A stretch of DNA of 17,120 nucleotides from Acidobacteriota bacterium (GTDB lineage: Bacteria; Acidobacteriota; Terriglobia; Acidiferrales; UBA7541), in the NCBI GenBank assembly GCA_003131985.1, contig PKWH01000186.1:6629-23748 (forward strand). The letters are read 5' to 3'. Within the stretch, counting starts at the first letter, position 1; each line of letters opens with the position of its first letter. A program made the position numbers and the translations under genes. The notes beneath the pieces are model-generated. The model had not been told where the DNA came from. It did not search any database and worked only from the letters and a program-made list of their open reading frames with translations. Below, in pieces: positions 1 to 8,186 of this stretch.

Positions 1-543
1 GAAAAGTCCAGCGTCCTGGAATGCGCTCAAAAATTGCGCAAAGAACTGGTGGCAGCCGGCATTCGCGTCAAAATGGACGAGCGCGAAGGTGTGAGCCCGG
101 GTTTCAAGTTTAACGATTGGGAGATGCGAGGAGTGCCGCTGCGCCTTGAGATTGGCCCCAAGGACGTGGCCAAAGGCTCGGTAGTGCTCGCTCGCCGCGA
201 TCGTCCCGGTAAAGAAGGAAAGTCCTTCGTCTCGCAGCAGGACCTGCCCGCTAGCGTCGCCCAGTTGCTCGAAGAAATTCAGAAGTCGCTCTACGATCGC
301 GCGCTTGCTTTTCGCATAGCTAACACCGCCGAGCCCGCCAGCTACGAAGAGTTCAAGAAAGCGGTTGAAAAGGGTTTCGCACTTTCCTGGTGGTGTGGCA
401 ACAGCGAATGCGAGGCAAACATTAAGGAAGAAACCAGAGCCACCATGCGCTGCATTCCGCTCGAGCAGCCCGGGGGCACCGGCAAGTGCATTCACTGCGG
501 AGAGCTTGCGAAAGAGAAAGCCATCTTCGCCCGCGCGTATTAA
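1..543 (+). CDS. proS: Prolyl-tRNA synthetase, C-terminal part (5' end outside window)
   Basis: The reading frame is open from base 1 and ends at TAA 541-543, giving the last 180 residues of an enzyme that charges tRNA-Pro with proline in the cytoplasm. The visible part starts in the class II anticodon-binding domain: a KFNDWEMRGVPLRLEIGPKD stretch (about residues 36-55) is typical of the archaeal/eukaryotic-type ProRS. It is followed by the C-terminal domain specific to that type, with five cysteines (WCGNSEC, MRC, KCIHC) that resemble its zinc-binding site, and by the characteristic terminal tyrosine (FARAY). The catalytic domain lies upstream of the window. This ProRS type, without an inserted editing domain, is found in several bacterial phyla. 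I see no hairpin terminator directly after the stop. The identification is secure; the partial state is due only to the window edge. Confidence 0.95.
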   Translation, partial: EKSSVLECAQKLRKELVAAGIRVKMDEREGVSPGFKFNDWEMRGVPLRLEIGPKDVAKGSVVLARRDRPGKEGKSFVSQQDLPASVAQLLEEIQKSLYDRALAFRIANTAEPASYEEFKKAVEKGFALSWWCGNSECEANIKEETRATMRCIPLEQPGGTGKCIHCGELAKEKAIFARAY

Positions 544-670
544 CCCTCCGAAGCTATCGTCCGGCGTTTACTCATTCCGTACACCTTTCATTCGCCGCCC
601 TTTCCGCGCCAAACTACAGTGTTAGCATCGTTGTACCGATGGGGCTTAGGCCCGCGGAGGTATTTGAACC

Positions 671-1048
671 GTGAACGCGCAAAGAATCCAATTTAGAGAA
701 CGCGGCGGAGCAAAAATTAATTTGCTCCTTACCTTGATCATTTTGGGATCAATGATCTTCGTGAGCGTCATGCTCATCCCGCCATACTTCACCAATTACC
801 AGCTTACGGATGCTATGAACACTGAAGCCCGTTTCGCCGGGTACAACAGGAAATCCGAAGAGGAAATCCGCGAGGATGTTTGGAAAAAAGTTGTGGAGCT
901 GGGGGTTCCGGCCAAGCGCACGGACATCAAAATCATCAACGACAACAACACCACTCAAATTAACGTGAATTATACCGTTCCAATAAACATGTTATTCAAG
1001 ACATACGATTGGGATTTCCACGCCCACGGGGACAACCACTCGCTTTAA
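671..1048 (+). CDS. Small single-pass membrane protein, DUF4845-like
   Basis: A 125-residue protein starting at GTG 671, with GGAGG at 656-660 ten bases upstream. It has a short basic N-terminus (residues 1-16), one hydrophobic helix (about 17-37) ending in IPPYF, then a soluble domain with an acidic/basic helix (KSEEEIREDVWKKVVELGVP) followed by beta-rich sequence (about 85-115). One N-terminal membrane anchor followed by a PPYF/PxY motif and a small extracytoplasmic domain resembles the DUF4845 family, whose function is unknown; the match is by eye. The protein probably sits in the inner membrane with its C-terminal domain in the periplasm. It stands alone between proS and the PBP gene, with gaps over 100 nt on both sides. 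The gene is likely real: good RBS, sensible protein, and no better frame on either strand. No function is assigned. Confidence 0.75.
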   Translation: MNAQRIQFRERGGAKINLLLTLIILGSMIFVSVMLIPPYFTNYQLTDAMNTEARFAGYNRKSEEEIREDVWKKVVELGVPAKRTDIKIINDNNTTQINVNYTVPINMLFKTYDWDFHAHGDNHSL

Positions 1049-1161
1049 ATCGGCAATCTAAATATAGTGGAAGCAGGGAGTATAGCGCTCGGACCATGGC
1101 GTTGAGTCGCGGACTCTGGATGGCTTCAGACGACCCTTTCAAGCTATAGCGGAGAAACCGA

Positions 1162-3690
1162 TTGCGGATTCGAATCGCCCCTGGATTTTGGACCTCCCGG
1201 ACCGGCATCGCCCTGCTGGTTGGGGCATTGGCCGTATTCATTGCCGCAACTTCGGTTTTCGCGTATTACTACATTCAGTTCGGCCATCTGATCGACCAGC
1301 GGCTCACCGGCCAGATTTTTCAGAACACTTCTCGCGTTTATTCCGCACCAGGACACATTTACACTGGGGAACAACTTCGACCCGGCGATCTCACCGAATA
1401 TCTGCTGCGCGCCGGTTACCAGGATGGCGAGGTGCCCGGGGCGCCTGGACAGGTTCACGTGAAGGGCAGCACGATTGAAATCAGGCCCTCTGAACAATCC
1501 TTCTTTCACGGCGGGAATGGGCTGCGCGTCGTATTTACCGGCCCGGCCATTTCGCGCATATCGCAAATTTCCGACGGCGCTGTCCGCGATTCCGCCGAAC
1601 TCGAACCGGAAGTGATCACCAATCTTTTTGACAGCTCGCGCGAGAAGCGCCGCATCGTCCGCTTTGACGATTTGCCCAAGGATATGGTGAACGCCGTTCT
1701 CTCCGCGGAAGACAAGCGATTCTTTGAACACGGCGGTTTCGATATCGTACGCGTCATGGGCGCCGCGCTCGCCGATTTGAAGATTGGCCATCGCGCCCAG
1801 GGCGCCAGCACGATCGATATGCAGGTAGCGCGAAGCTTTTTCTTTACCACCAAGCGCGAGTGGCGCCGCAAGGTGAAAGAAACGCTGATGGCCTTTGAGA
1901 TCGACCAGCGCTTTTCCAAACAGCAGATTTTCGAGCTCTACGCGAACGAGATTTACTTGGGCAATCGCGGCAGCTTCGCCATTCGCGGATTCGGCGAGGG
2001 CGCTCAAGCCTATTTTGGCAAGGACGTTCGCGAACTGAATCTCGCGGAAACCGCCTTCTTAGCCGGGATCATTCGCGCTCCGAATCGCTATTCGTCCGCA
2101 GAACGTCACGTGGATCGCGCCATCGAATCCCGCGACCGGGTTCTCGCGCAGATGGTCGAGAACGGATACGTTACCCAAGAGCAGTCCGACGCCGCCAAGA
2201 AATACAAATTCCACTTCGTGAACGGAGGCGTCGAGAGCAGTTCCGCCCCCTACTTCGTGGACATGGTGAAAGACCACCTTCTCGAGCAATTTTCCGAAAC
2301 CGATCTCCAGACCCAAAGCTATCGCATTTACACCACCCTCGATCCCGATCTTCAGCGCGCCGCGAGCGCGGCAGTCGATGCCGGAGTCCTGGGCGTGGAC
2401 AAGCTCCTTGAGAAGCGCTACGCCGCTTGGAAGAAAAAGGGACAGTCCGTGCCGCAAGTGCAGGTCGCGCTCGTTGCCCTGGATCCCCGTACCGGAGAGA
2501 TTCGGGCGTTAGTAGGCGGCCGTAACTATGGCGAAAGCCAGCTCAATCATGCCCTTGCTCATCGTCAGCCAGGTTCCGTGTTCAAGCCTTTCGTATACGC
2601 TGCGGCGTTCTCGAACGCAGCTCAGGGAATGACGCCGGTCGTAACGCCGGTTACCACCGTCGAAGATATCCCCACCACCTTCACTTTCGACGGCAAGGAA
2701 TACACTCCCGACAACTACGGCGAAACTTTTTACGGTACCGTCACCGTGCGAGACGCGCTCATCCATTCACTCAACGTCGCCACCGTACAGGTCGCTCAAC
2801 TGATCGGTTACCAGCGCGTCGTGGAAGTCGCGCGGCAAATGGGCCTTGGCTCCAACATTCTGGCTACTCCCGCCGTCGCGCTCGGCGCGTATGAGATGAC
2901 GCCCGTTGACGTGGCCGCGGGCTACACGCCTTTCGCCACCAATGGCCTTCGTTCTGAACCGATCTTCCTGCGCAGTGTGCTGGCCGCCGACGGCAGTGTG
3001 GAGGAATCCGCCACCCCGCGCACGCGGGCAGTCCTTGACCCGCGCGTCTCCTATCTCGTGACCAGTCTCATGGAGGACGTCATCAATCGCGGAACGGGCG
3101 AAACTGTCCGTTCATTGGGTTTTACGGCGCCGGCGGCAGGGAAGACCGGAACCTCCCGCGATGGATGGTTTGCGGGCTTCACCTCGAACCTTCTGTGCGT
3201 CGTCTGGGTTGGGTTTGACGACAACAGAGACCTGGGATTGTCTGGCAGCCAGGCGGCCGCGCCTCTCTGGGCGGACTTCATGAAGCGTGCGGTTGCATTG
3301 CCTCGCTACCAGAACACGCAACCTTTCGAAGCTCCTCCCGGTGTTATGGCCGAATCGATTGATCCGCAGAGCGGTCAGCTTGCCACTCCGGCTTGCCCGC
3401 AAACAGTCACGGAATATTTTGTGTCCGGCAGCGAGCCCACTCAATTCTGCGGACTGCATGGCGGACATCTCGCGCAAGCTCCGGGTACCTGGCTATCGCA
3501 TTTATTCGGCAAAAACGGAGACCCACCTCCGCCTGCTGCCAATTCTGCGGCTCAGCCCTCAAACGCGGCCAACCCGGCCGAGCAAGCTCCGCCGGCCGAC
3601 GCAGAAAAGAAAAAGGGGTTTCTTGGCAAGGTTTTTGGTATATTTGGACAAAGCAAGAAACCTGCGGATAACACGAAACCACAACCGTAG
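1162..3690 (+). CDS. Class A penicillin-binding protein (bifunctional transglycosylase/transpeptidase, PBP1b-like)
   Basis: An 842-residue inner-membrane enzyme that polymerises lipid II into glycan strands and cross-links the peptides in the periplasm. The start is TTG 1162, supported by GGAG at 1151-1154 seven bases upstream. There is a short cytoplasmic tail, a membrane helix (about 15-36), then a segment (about 57-105, VYSAPGHIYTGEQL) like the UB2H/regulatory domain of PBP1b. The GT51 domain spans about 160-340, with catalytic Glu183 in AEDKRFFEH, a GASTIDMQ motif (usually GGSTITQQ) and EIYLGN near 263. The transpeptidase domain spans about 430-710, with SVFK (Ser472, Lys475), SLN (536-538) and KTGT (661-664). 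The last 80 or so residues are a Pro/Ala/Lys-rich tail, probably disordered. All catalytic motifs are intact. The next gene follows 26 nt later, so the two may be cotranscribed. The choice between mrcA and mrcB is not firm, so no symbol is given. Confidence 0.95.
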   Translation: MRIRIAPGFWTSRTGIALLVGALAVFIAATSVFAYYYIQFGHLIDQRLTGQIFQNTSRVYSAPGHIYTGEQLRPGDLTEYLLRAGYQDGEVPGAPGQVHVKGSTIEIRPSEQSFFHGGNGLRVVFTGPAISRISQISDGAVRDSAELEPEVITNLFDSSREKRRIVRFDDLPKDMVNAVLSAEDKRFFEHGGFDIVRVMGAALADLKIGHRAQGASTIDMQVARSFFFTTKREWRRKVKETLMAFEIDQRFSKQQIFELYANEIYLGNRGSFAIRGFGEGAQAYFGKDVRELNLAETAFLAGIIRAPNRYSSAERHVDRAIESRDRVLAQMVENGYVTQEQSDAAKKYKFHFVNGGVESSSAPYFVDMVKDHLLEQFSETDLQTQSYRIYTTLDPDLQRAASAAVDAGVLGVDKLLEKRYAAWKKKGQSVPQVQVALVALDPRTGEIRALVGGRNYGESQLNHALAHRQPGSVFKPFVYAAAFSNAAQGMTPVVTPVTTVEDIPTTFTFDGKEYTPDNYGETFYGTVTVRDALIHSLNVATVQVAQLIGYQRVVEVARQMGLGSNILATPAVALGAYEMTPVDVAAGYTPFATNGLRSEPIFLRSVLAADGSVEESATPRTRAVLDPRVSYLVTSLMEDVINRGTGETVRSLGFTAPAAGKTGTSRDGWFAGFTSNLLCVVWVGFDDNRDLGLSGSQAAAPLWADFMKRAVALPRYQNTQPFEAPPGVMAESIDPQSGQLATPACPQTVTEYFVSGSEPTQFCGLHGGHLAQAPGTWLSHLFGKNGDPPPPAANSAAQPSNAANPAEQAPPADAEKKKGFLGKVFGIFGQSKKPADNTKPQP

Positions 3691-3716
3691 GCCAAGCGCG
3701 GAAAAGGAGTTGGGCA

Positions 3717-4541
3717 ATGAGTCGATTGACTCTGTTTGCCATCCCGCTAGCTCTCCTGAGCGTAGGACCGAGCCGCGCGCAAGTCCCTGTCAGTTACGCT
3801 AAGACGACACAAGCATCTGAAGGTTCGGCGGTCAATACCTCTGAAATGACGCCGCGCCAGATTGCTGAAATGCAGGGCGACATCCTGATGGCGCGCAAAG
3901 AATACGCGGCCGCCGTAACCGCATATATTAAGATCCTCGAAACGGATCCCAAGAGCGCTCAGTTGCTGAACAAGGTGGGAGTCGGCTTCCAGCAGCTAGG
4001 TGATCTGAACAAAGCCGAGCGCTTTTACAAGAAGGCCATTCACGCCGACAAAAACTTTGCTAGCGCCATCAATAACTACGGCACGGTTGAGTACGAAAGA
4101 AAGCATTTTGGCAAAGCCATCACTCTTTATAAGAAAGCGCTGGAATATCACACGGAAACGGCCACTCTATACAGCAATCTGGGCTACGCCTACTTCGGCA
4201 ATAAGGAATACCCCCAGGCCATGAGCACTTTCGCTCAGGCGCTTGCGCTCGACCCCGAGATTTTCGAACGACATGGAACTAGCGGGTCCGTGATCCAGCA
4301 GAGAACGGCCAGCGACCCCGGGCTGTTCTACTTCTTCGTCGCCAAGACCTACGCTCAGAATGGAAACGCCGAGCGTGCCGCACATTACCTGAAAATGGCG
4401 CGCGACGATGGCTACAATAATTTTCTCTCCGCGCAAACCGACGTTGCCTTCGCGCGCGTGATTAAAGATCCTCGCGTCCAGGAAGTCTTGCAAGTGCCGC
4501 CGTCCTACGCGGGCCCGGCGAAGAAACAAAACCCTAATTAA
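3717..4541 (+). CDS. Secreted tetratricopeptide repeat protein
   Basis: A 274-residue protein starting at ATG 3717, with AAGGAG at 3704-3709 seven bases upstream. An N-terminal signal peptide (about 1-21, cleavage probably after SRA before Gln22) indicates export to the periplasm. Residues 45-181 form about four consecutive TPR units, with typical alternation such as NNYGTVEYERKHFGKAITLY and YSNLGYAYFGNKEYPQAMS. A fifth degenerate unit lies around 200-233 after an insertion, and the tail is rich in Pro and Lys. TPR solenoids bind partner proteins. Its position 26 nt behind a class A PBP suggests a partner or assembly factor in cell-wall synthesis, which is inference. It converges with the minus-strand gene downstream. 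TPR assignment is firm; the role is unknown. Confidence 0.88.
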   Translation: MSRLTLFAIPLALLSVGPSRAQVPVSYAKTTQASEGSAVNTSEMTPRQIAEMQGDILMARKEYAAAVTAYIKILETDPKSAQLLNKVGVGFQQLGDLNKAERFYKKAIHADKNFASAINNYGTVEYERKHFGKAITLYKKALEYHTETATLYSNLGYAYFGNKEYPQAMSTFAQALALDPEIFERHGTSGSVIQQRTASDPGLFYFFVAKTYAQNGNAERAAHYLKMARDDGYNNFLSAQTDVAFARVIKDPRVQEVLQVPPSYAGPAKKQNPN

Positions 4542-4558
4542 TTCCGCGGCCTGCGGAA
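4542..4558. terminator. Perfect 6-bp hairpin between convergent genes, possible weak terminator
   Basis: TTCCGC (4542-4547) and GCGGAA (4553-4558) form a perfect stem with a 5-nt loop, directly after the TPR stop codon. No T-tract follows on the plus strand. On the minus strand the stem is followed by an AT-rich run (AATTAATTAG), so it may serve the convergent gene. The stem is short, so this is a modest call. Confidence 0.35.
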
Positions 4559-4625
4559 CTCCTCCATCGAAGCATTTGTCTTCTGCTCTAGGGCCCAGAC
4601 GCCTCGCTCACATCAGACGAATCTC

Positions 4626-5231
4626 CTACTTTGTATTTGCTGATCCTCTCGCCTCGATATAAACCAAATCGAAAACGCTCCCGCTTCCATTCATTTTGAT
4701 GCTGACAATGCGTTTCTCTTCCTTCGTGCCTGCTTTCAGAACAACTTCGTCCTTGTCCGCATGGTCCGAATCGCAGTCCAGCCCGTTCGAAGACTTGTCC
4801 TTTTCCGCTGCTGTCGCAGCGGGGTCGGAGCAATTCAACACCTTTCCGTATTTTGATAATGCTTTTCGGTAGAACGCCGTCACTTTATCGCGCGAGTCAT
4901 CGGACTCCAACTTAAGCACCATCAGTTTGAATCCTGACGATCCGCCCCACGCCCCGAGTTGCACCGAAGAACTGTCGTCGGAATCGTCCTTGTGCCGCCG
5001 CGATCCCGGATACAGCGGCAAGCCGATCTCTTTCGCGCTCGCATTCTTGCTGGCGATGAATCCAATACTGTCGCTGTCTGATTTATTCGCGTCCGAATTT
5101 TTCTGGTCCTGTGCGGCCACTGGCATTGCCGCTGCCGAAAGTATGAGCCCCGTCACAATCGCCGGAACCACCCGTCCGAACCACGCCGAACCAATTAGCC
5201 TGCCGCCGAAAATAGACCGCTGCGCTTTCAT
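4626..5231 (-). CDS. Exported protein of unknown function
   Basis: A 201-residue protein read leftward from ATG at 5231-5229, with a GAGGAG ribosome-binding site a few bases upstream (complement of about 5238-5243). The N-terminus has basic residues, a hydrophobic stretch (about 22-39) and an A-x-A site (VAA before Gln41), giving a signal peptide for export. The mature protein is rich in Asp, Ser and Lys. Its central part, GLPLYPGSRR and a later FYRKALSKYGKVLNC, resembles small secreted proteins that carry an LPxYPGA-type start and a FYRKxL helix; I do not recognise a named family or activity. Two cysteines (in LNC and LDC) could form a disulfide. It is the only minus-strand gene here, divergent from nfeD and convergent with the TPR gene, so it has its own promoter. 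Reality as a gene is likely; function is unknown. Confidence 0.75.
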   Translation of the reverse strand: MKAQRSIFGGRLIGSAWFGRVVPAIVTGLILSAAAMPVAAQDQKNSDANKSDSDSIGFIASKNASAKEIGLPLYPGSRRHKDDSDDSSSVQLGAWGGSSGFKLMVLKLESDDSRDKVTAFYRKALSKYGKVLNCSDPAATAAEKDKSSNGLDCDSDHADKDEVVLKAGTKEEKRIVSIKMNGSGSVFDLVYIEARGSANTK

Positions 5232-5359
5232 AGTCGTCTCCTCACTCCGTCAGCATGAAGATACGCCGTGCCGCACCTCAATGTTCCATGATTCCCGCCG
5301 GAACTGGGCCGTCGCATGAATGTTTTGCGGAACTTTCAAAGCGGGACTAATTCTGCTGC

Positions 5360-5365
5360 TATAAT
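5360..5365 (+). promoter_or_regulatory. Perfect -10 box (TATAAT) just before the nfeD-like gene
   Basis: TATAAT at 5360-5365 matches the sigma-70 -10 consensus exactly. It lies 10 bases before ATG 5376, so transcription would start around 5372 and the mRNA would have almost no leader. No good -35 box sits at 16-18 bp; TTCAAA at 5335-5340 is at 19 bp. It would drive the 5376-9737 operon. It also argues against starting the protein at the upstream in-frame ATG 5316. Confidence 0.4.
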
Positions 5366-5375
5366 AGCCGCCGGA

Positions 5376-6758
5376 ATGGCTCTCCGCTCATTTCGCTGCT
5401 TGATTCTGTTTGTGTGCGTGGCAGCAGGCTCATTTCTCGTCTTCAACCGCAGCGCCGTCGCGCAATCATCTTCCCCTGCCTCTTCGCCTTCGGCGGCCGC
5501 TTCCAACGTCGTCGAGCTTCACATCGACGGCGATATCGAGCCGATCCTCGCTGAATACATCGTCCGTGGAATTGGCCAAGCCAATGACCAGCACGCCAGC
5601 CTGGTCCTGATTACGATAAACACTCCGGGCGGCCTCGATACTTCCATGCGGTCCATCATCCAGGCCATCCTGCGCTCGTCCGTTCCCGTTGTGACCTATG
5701 TGTACCCCACGGGCTCTCGCGCTGCCTCCGCCGGATTTTTCATTTTGCTTTCAGCCGACGTAGCCGCTATGTCTCCCGGCACAGAAACAGGCGCCGCTTC
5801 GCCCGTCTTCGAGTTCTTTGGCCAGACTGTGCAAATCGACGAAACGATGCACAAGAAAATCGTAAACGACGCGACGGCCTACCTCCGCGCCTACACCAGC
5901 AAGCGCGGCCGCAACTCCGATCTGGCAGCCACCGCGGTAACCGATGCGAAAGCCTTCAGCGACAAAGAAGCGCTCGACGGCAAGCTGATCGAGATCGTCA
6001 CGCCGTCACGCGAAGACCTGCTCGCGAAGCTCGACGGCCGCACGGTCACGCGCTTTGATGGAGCTACTCTGCAACTCGCGCTGCCGCATCCTGTCATCAC
6101 CGCCGTCGACATGACTTCGCGCGAGAAGTTCCTTTCGCGCATCGTTCAACCCGACGCATTTTTCATTCTATTAATTATCGGTATCCTCGGACTCTATGCG
6201 GAATTCACGCATCCAGGAGTGTTCGCGCCGGGCGTGATGGGCGTGATCGCGCTGGTGCTGGCCTTATTCGCTATGCACATGCTGCCGATCAATTTTGCCG
6301 GCTTGTTGCTCATTGTCGTGGCGCTCGTGATGTTTGTCCTCGAAGCCAAATATCCAACGCACGGCGTTCTAGGCGTGGGAGGAGTGGTGGCTATGGTGTT
6401 GGGCGCGCTATTTCTAATTGACTCGCCTCTCACGGGAATGGGCGTGAGCCTGGGCGCCGCTCTGGGCGTGGCCATTCCTTGTGCGGTCATTGTTATTATT
6501 TTGATGCGGCTCGTTCTGCGCTCGCGCACCTGGAAACAGTCCACGGGTAAGGAAGAGTTGATCGGGGAAGTAGGAGAAGTGACGGAAGCAGTAGAACCAC
6601 CCGACGTGGGAATGGTTTTTGTTCATGGCGAACTCTGGCGCGCCGCCGCGCGGGGCGGAGAAGAAATTCCCAAGGGCGCGCGCGTTCGAGTAAAAAAAGT
6701 TGCCGGGCTGACGCTCGAAGTCGAGCCTGTGAAGACGCCTCAATCGGCTTCTTCTTAA
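5376..6758 (+). CDS. NfeD-family membrane-bound ClpP-like serine protease
   Basis: A 460-residue membrane protease. I chose ATG 5376 because it places a clean signal peptide at the N-terminus (residues 1-29, AVA before Gln30) and lies after a TATAAT box; an in-frame ATG at 5316 would add 20 unlikely residues. The protease domain (about 45-210) has the NTPGGLDTS motif, the GSRAASAG motif with probable nucleophile Ser118, and Lys160/161 spaced as expected for the Ser/Lys dyad of this family. Four to five hydrophobic helices follow (about 258-385). The C-terminal NfeD OB-fold domain (about 392-452) shows the GEVGEV, VFVHGELWRA and GARVRVKKVAGLTLEV pattern. Family members cleave hydrophobic segments of stomatin-like proteins, and the gene encoding such a partner follows after 23 nt. 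This is the full-length form, not the short NfeD1b form. Confidence in family is high; the substrate is inferred from the pairing. Confidence 0.93.
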   Translation: MALRSFRCLILFVCVAAGSFLVFNRSAVAQSSSPASSPSAAASNVVELHIDGDIEPILAEYIVRGIGQANDQHASLVLITINTPGGLDTSMRSIIQAILRSSVPVVTYVYPTGSRAASAGFFILLSADVAAMSPGTETGAASPVFEFFGQTVQIDETMHKKIVNDATAYLRAYTSKRGRNSDLAATAVTDAKAFSDKEALDGKLIEIVTPSREDLLAKLDGRTVTRFDGATLQLALPHPVITAVDMTSREKFLSRIVQPDAFFILLIIGILGLYAEFTHPGVFAPGVMGVIALVLALFAMHMLPINFAGLLLIVVALVMFVLEAKYPTHGVLGVGGVVAMVLGALFLIDSPLTGMGVSLGAALGVAIPCAVIVIILMRLVLRSRTWKQSTGKEELIGEVGEVTEAVEPPDVGMVFVHGELWRAAARGGEEIPKGARVRVKKVAGLTLEVEPVKTPQSASS

Positions 6759-6781
6759 TAGATTCAACGAGGAGACAGCGA

Positions 6782-7546
6782 ATGGAATTTCCGACGATCC
6801 TCTTGGGATTCGCCGTACTTATTTTTCTTTTCTGGCTGGTGAACTCCGTTTACGTCATCAAGGAGTGGGAGCGCGGCGTCGTGCTACGCCTGGGTCGCAT
6901 GCTTCCCGAAGCCAAAGGCGCGGGCTTGCAACTGGTTTTCTTTCCCATCGACAAGCTCACCCGCATTTCTCTGCGCATCGAAACGCTCGACGTCCCGCCG
7001 CAAGACGTGATCACCCGCGACAACGTTTCCGTGAAAGTAAATGCCGTCTGTTATTTTCGCGTAGTGGACGCCAATCTCGCGCTTTCGCAGGTCCAAAATT
7101 ATCTCTACGCCACTTCGCAGCTCGCCCAGACCACCCTGCGCAGCCTGGTCGGTCAGTTCGAGCTGGACTCCATCCTTTCCGAGCGCGAAAAGGTAAACGC
7201 CAAGCTGCAACAAATCCTTGACCAGGATACCGAGCCTTGGGGTATCAAGGTAACTAAGGTTGAGGTCAAGCAAGTTGATATTCCGGAGAATATGCAGCGC
7301 GCCATCGCGAAACAGGCCGAAGCCGAGCGCGAACGCCGTGCCAAGATCATTCACGCGGAAGGCGAATTCGAAGCCTCAGCGAAATTGGCGGACGCAGCCG
7401 AAATACTCGAGAAACAGCCCGCTGCGATTCAGCTTCGCTATTTGCAGACTTTGACCGAAATCGGCGTTGAAAAAAATACGACCATAGTTTTCCCGCTGCC
7501 GGTGGACATTATTTCGCAGTGGATGAAGCTGGCGGGTGGCAAATAG
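6782..7546 (+). CDS. Slipin (stomatin-like SPFH/band 7 membrane protein)
   Basis: A 254-residue protein starting at ATG 6782, with GAGGAG at 6769-6774 seven bases upstream. One N-terminal hydrophobic helix (about 5-24) is followed by the SPFH domain, beginning IKEWERGVVLRLGR and continuing through IETLDVPPQDVITRDNVSV, which is the classic slipin signature, to about residue 180. Then comes an Ala/Glu-rich coiled-coil segment (AEAERERRAKIIHAEGEFEAS, about 178-200) used for oligomerisation, and a short hydrophobic C-terminal part. Slipins form ring- or cage-like assemblies on the inner membrane and organise membrane microdomains. The gene is paired with an NfeD protease, the standard prokaryotic arrangement, and the SPOR gene follows with a 19-nt gap. 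Length and motifs are normal. Identification is firm; the precise process served is not known. Confidence 0.95.
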   Translation: MEFPTILLGFAVLIFLFWLVNSVYVIKEWERGVVLRLGRMLPEAKGAGLQLVFFPIDKLTRISLRIETLDVPPQDVITRDNVSVKVNAVCYFRVVDANLALSQVQNYLYATSQLAQTTLRSLVGQFELDSILSEREKVNAKLQQILDQDTEPWGIKVTKVEVKQVDIPENMQRAIAKQAEAERERRAKIIHAEGEFEASAKLADAAEILEKQPAAIQLRYLQTLTEIGVEKNTTIVFPLPVDIISQWMKLAGGK

Positions 7547-7565
7547 GGACGGACGACTAGAGACG

Positions 7566-8186
7566 ATGGCACGTAACGGAAGCCGCGGTGGTGGCGAGCG
7601 GGTGCTGGAGAGCCGGCACCTTGTAGGACTGTTTCTCGGCGTTGTGCTCTTGTGCGGTGTGTTTTTCACGCTCGGTTACGTGATGGGGCGCAATCAGTTC
7701 GGTGGCTCGGTTCATGCCGCGGAATCGGCGTCGAGAAACGCGTCTTCTACGAAATACAGAGAAACAGATCAACCAGCCGCGACTCCTGAAAACCCTTTCC
7801 CGGACAAAAAGGACACTGCTCATCTCTGGTCGGACTCTCCGACGAAATCTCCGGTGACTTCAGGCGCGCCCCCCAAGCCCAACGCGGCGACCCCAGCGCC
7901 TACATCCAAACCTCCGGTGACCGACGCAAAACCCGCTCAGCGTTACCAGACACCTGTTTCTTCCAAGCCCGGCATCCTTCTCCAGGTCGCTGCGCTGCGG
8001 CGCCAAAGTGACGCCTTGGAAATGGCTGAAGTCATCCAGCAGAAGAAGCTTCCTGCCTTTGTAGTCACGCCCGGACCGGACAATTTTTACCGCGTGCAAG
8101 TCGGCCCGTATCAGGACATGGCCGCAGCCGAAGCCGCAAAACGCGCCCTCGAACAATTCGGTTTCAAGCCTATAATTAAACACTGA
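7566..8186 (+). CDS. SPOR-domain membrane protein
   Basis: A 206-residue protein starting at ATG 7566; an in-frame GTG at 7536 would overlap the slipin gene and add ten residues, and the RBS is weak for either choice. It has a basic cytoplasmic N-terminus, one membrane helix (about 19-40), a long linker rich in Pro, Ala, Ser and Thr (about 50-132), and a C-terminal SPOR domain (about 135-205: GILLQVAALRRQSDALEMAE, then FYRVQVGPYQDMAAAEAAKR). SPOR domains bind peptidoglycan stripped of stem peptides at division sites, so a periplasmic cell-wall binding role, perhaps in division, is expected. It has the FtsN/DedD-like arrangement of anchor, linker and SPOR, but I would not name it. The stop codon TGA directly abuts the ATG of the next gene, so translation of the two is probably coupled. 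Confidence 0.9.
   Translation: MARNGSRGGGERVLESRHLVGLFLGVVLLCGVFFTLGYVMGRNQFGGSVHAAESASRNASSTKYRETDQPAATPENPFPDKKDTAHLWSDSPTKSPVTSGAPPKPNAATPAPTSKPPVTDAKPAQRYQTPVSSKPGILLQVAALRRQSDALEMAEVIQQKKLPAFVVTPGPDNFYRVQVGPYQDMAAAEAAKRALEQFGFKPIIKH

Noticed and set aside
1144..2007. Long antisense open frame under the PBP gene
   Set aside because: It lies wholly opposite the GT51 coding region, and its translation resembles no family; long shadow frames are common in GC-rich coding DNA.
5316..5375. Upstream ATG as start of the NfeD-like protein
   Set aside because: The extra 20 residues would precede the signal peptide and overlap a perfect -10 box.
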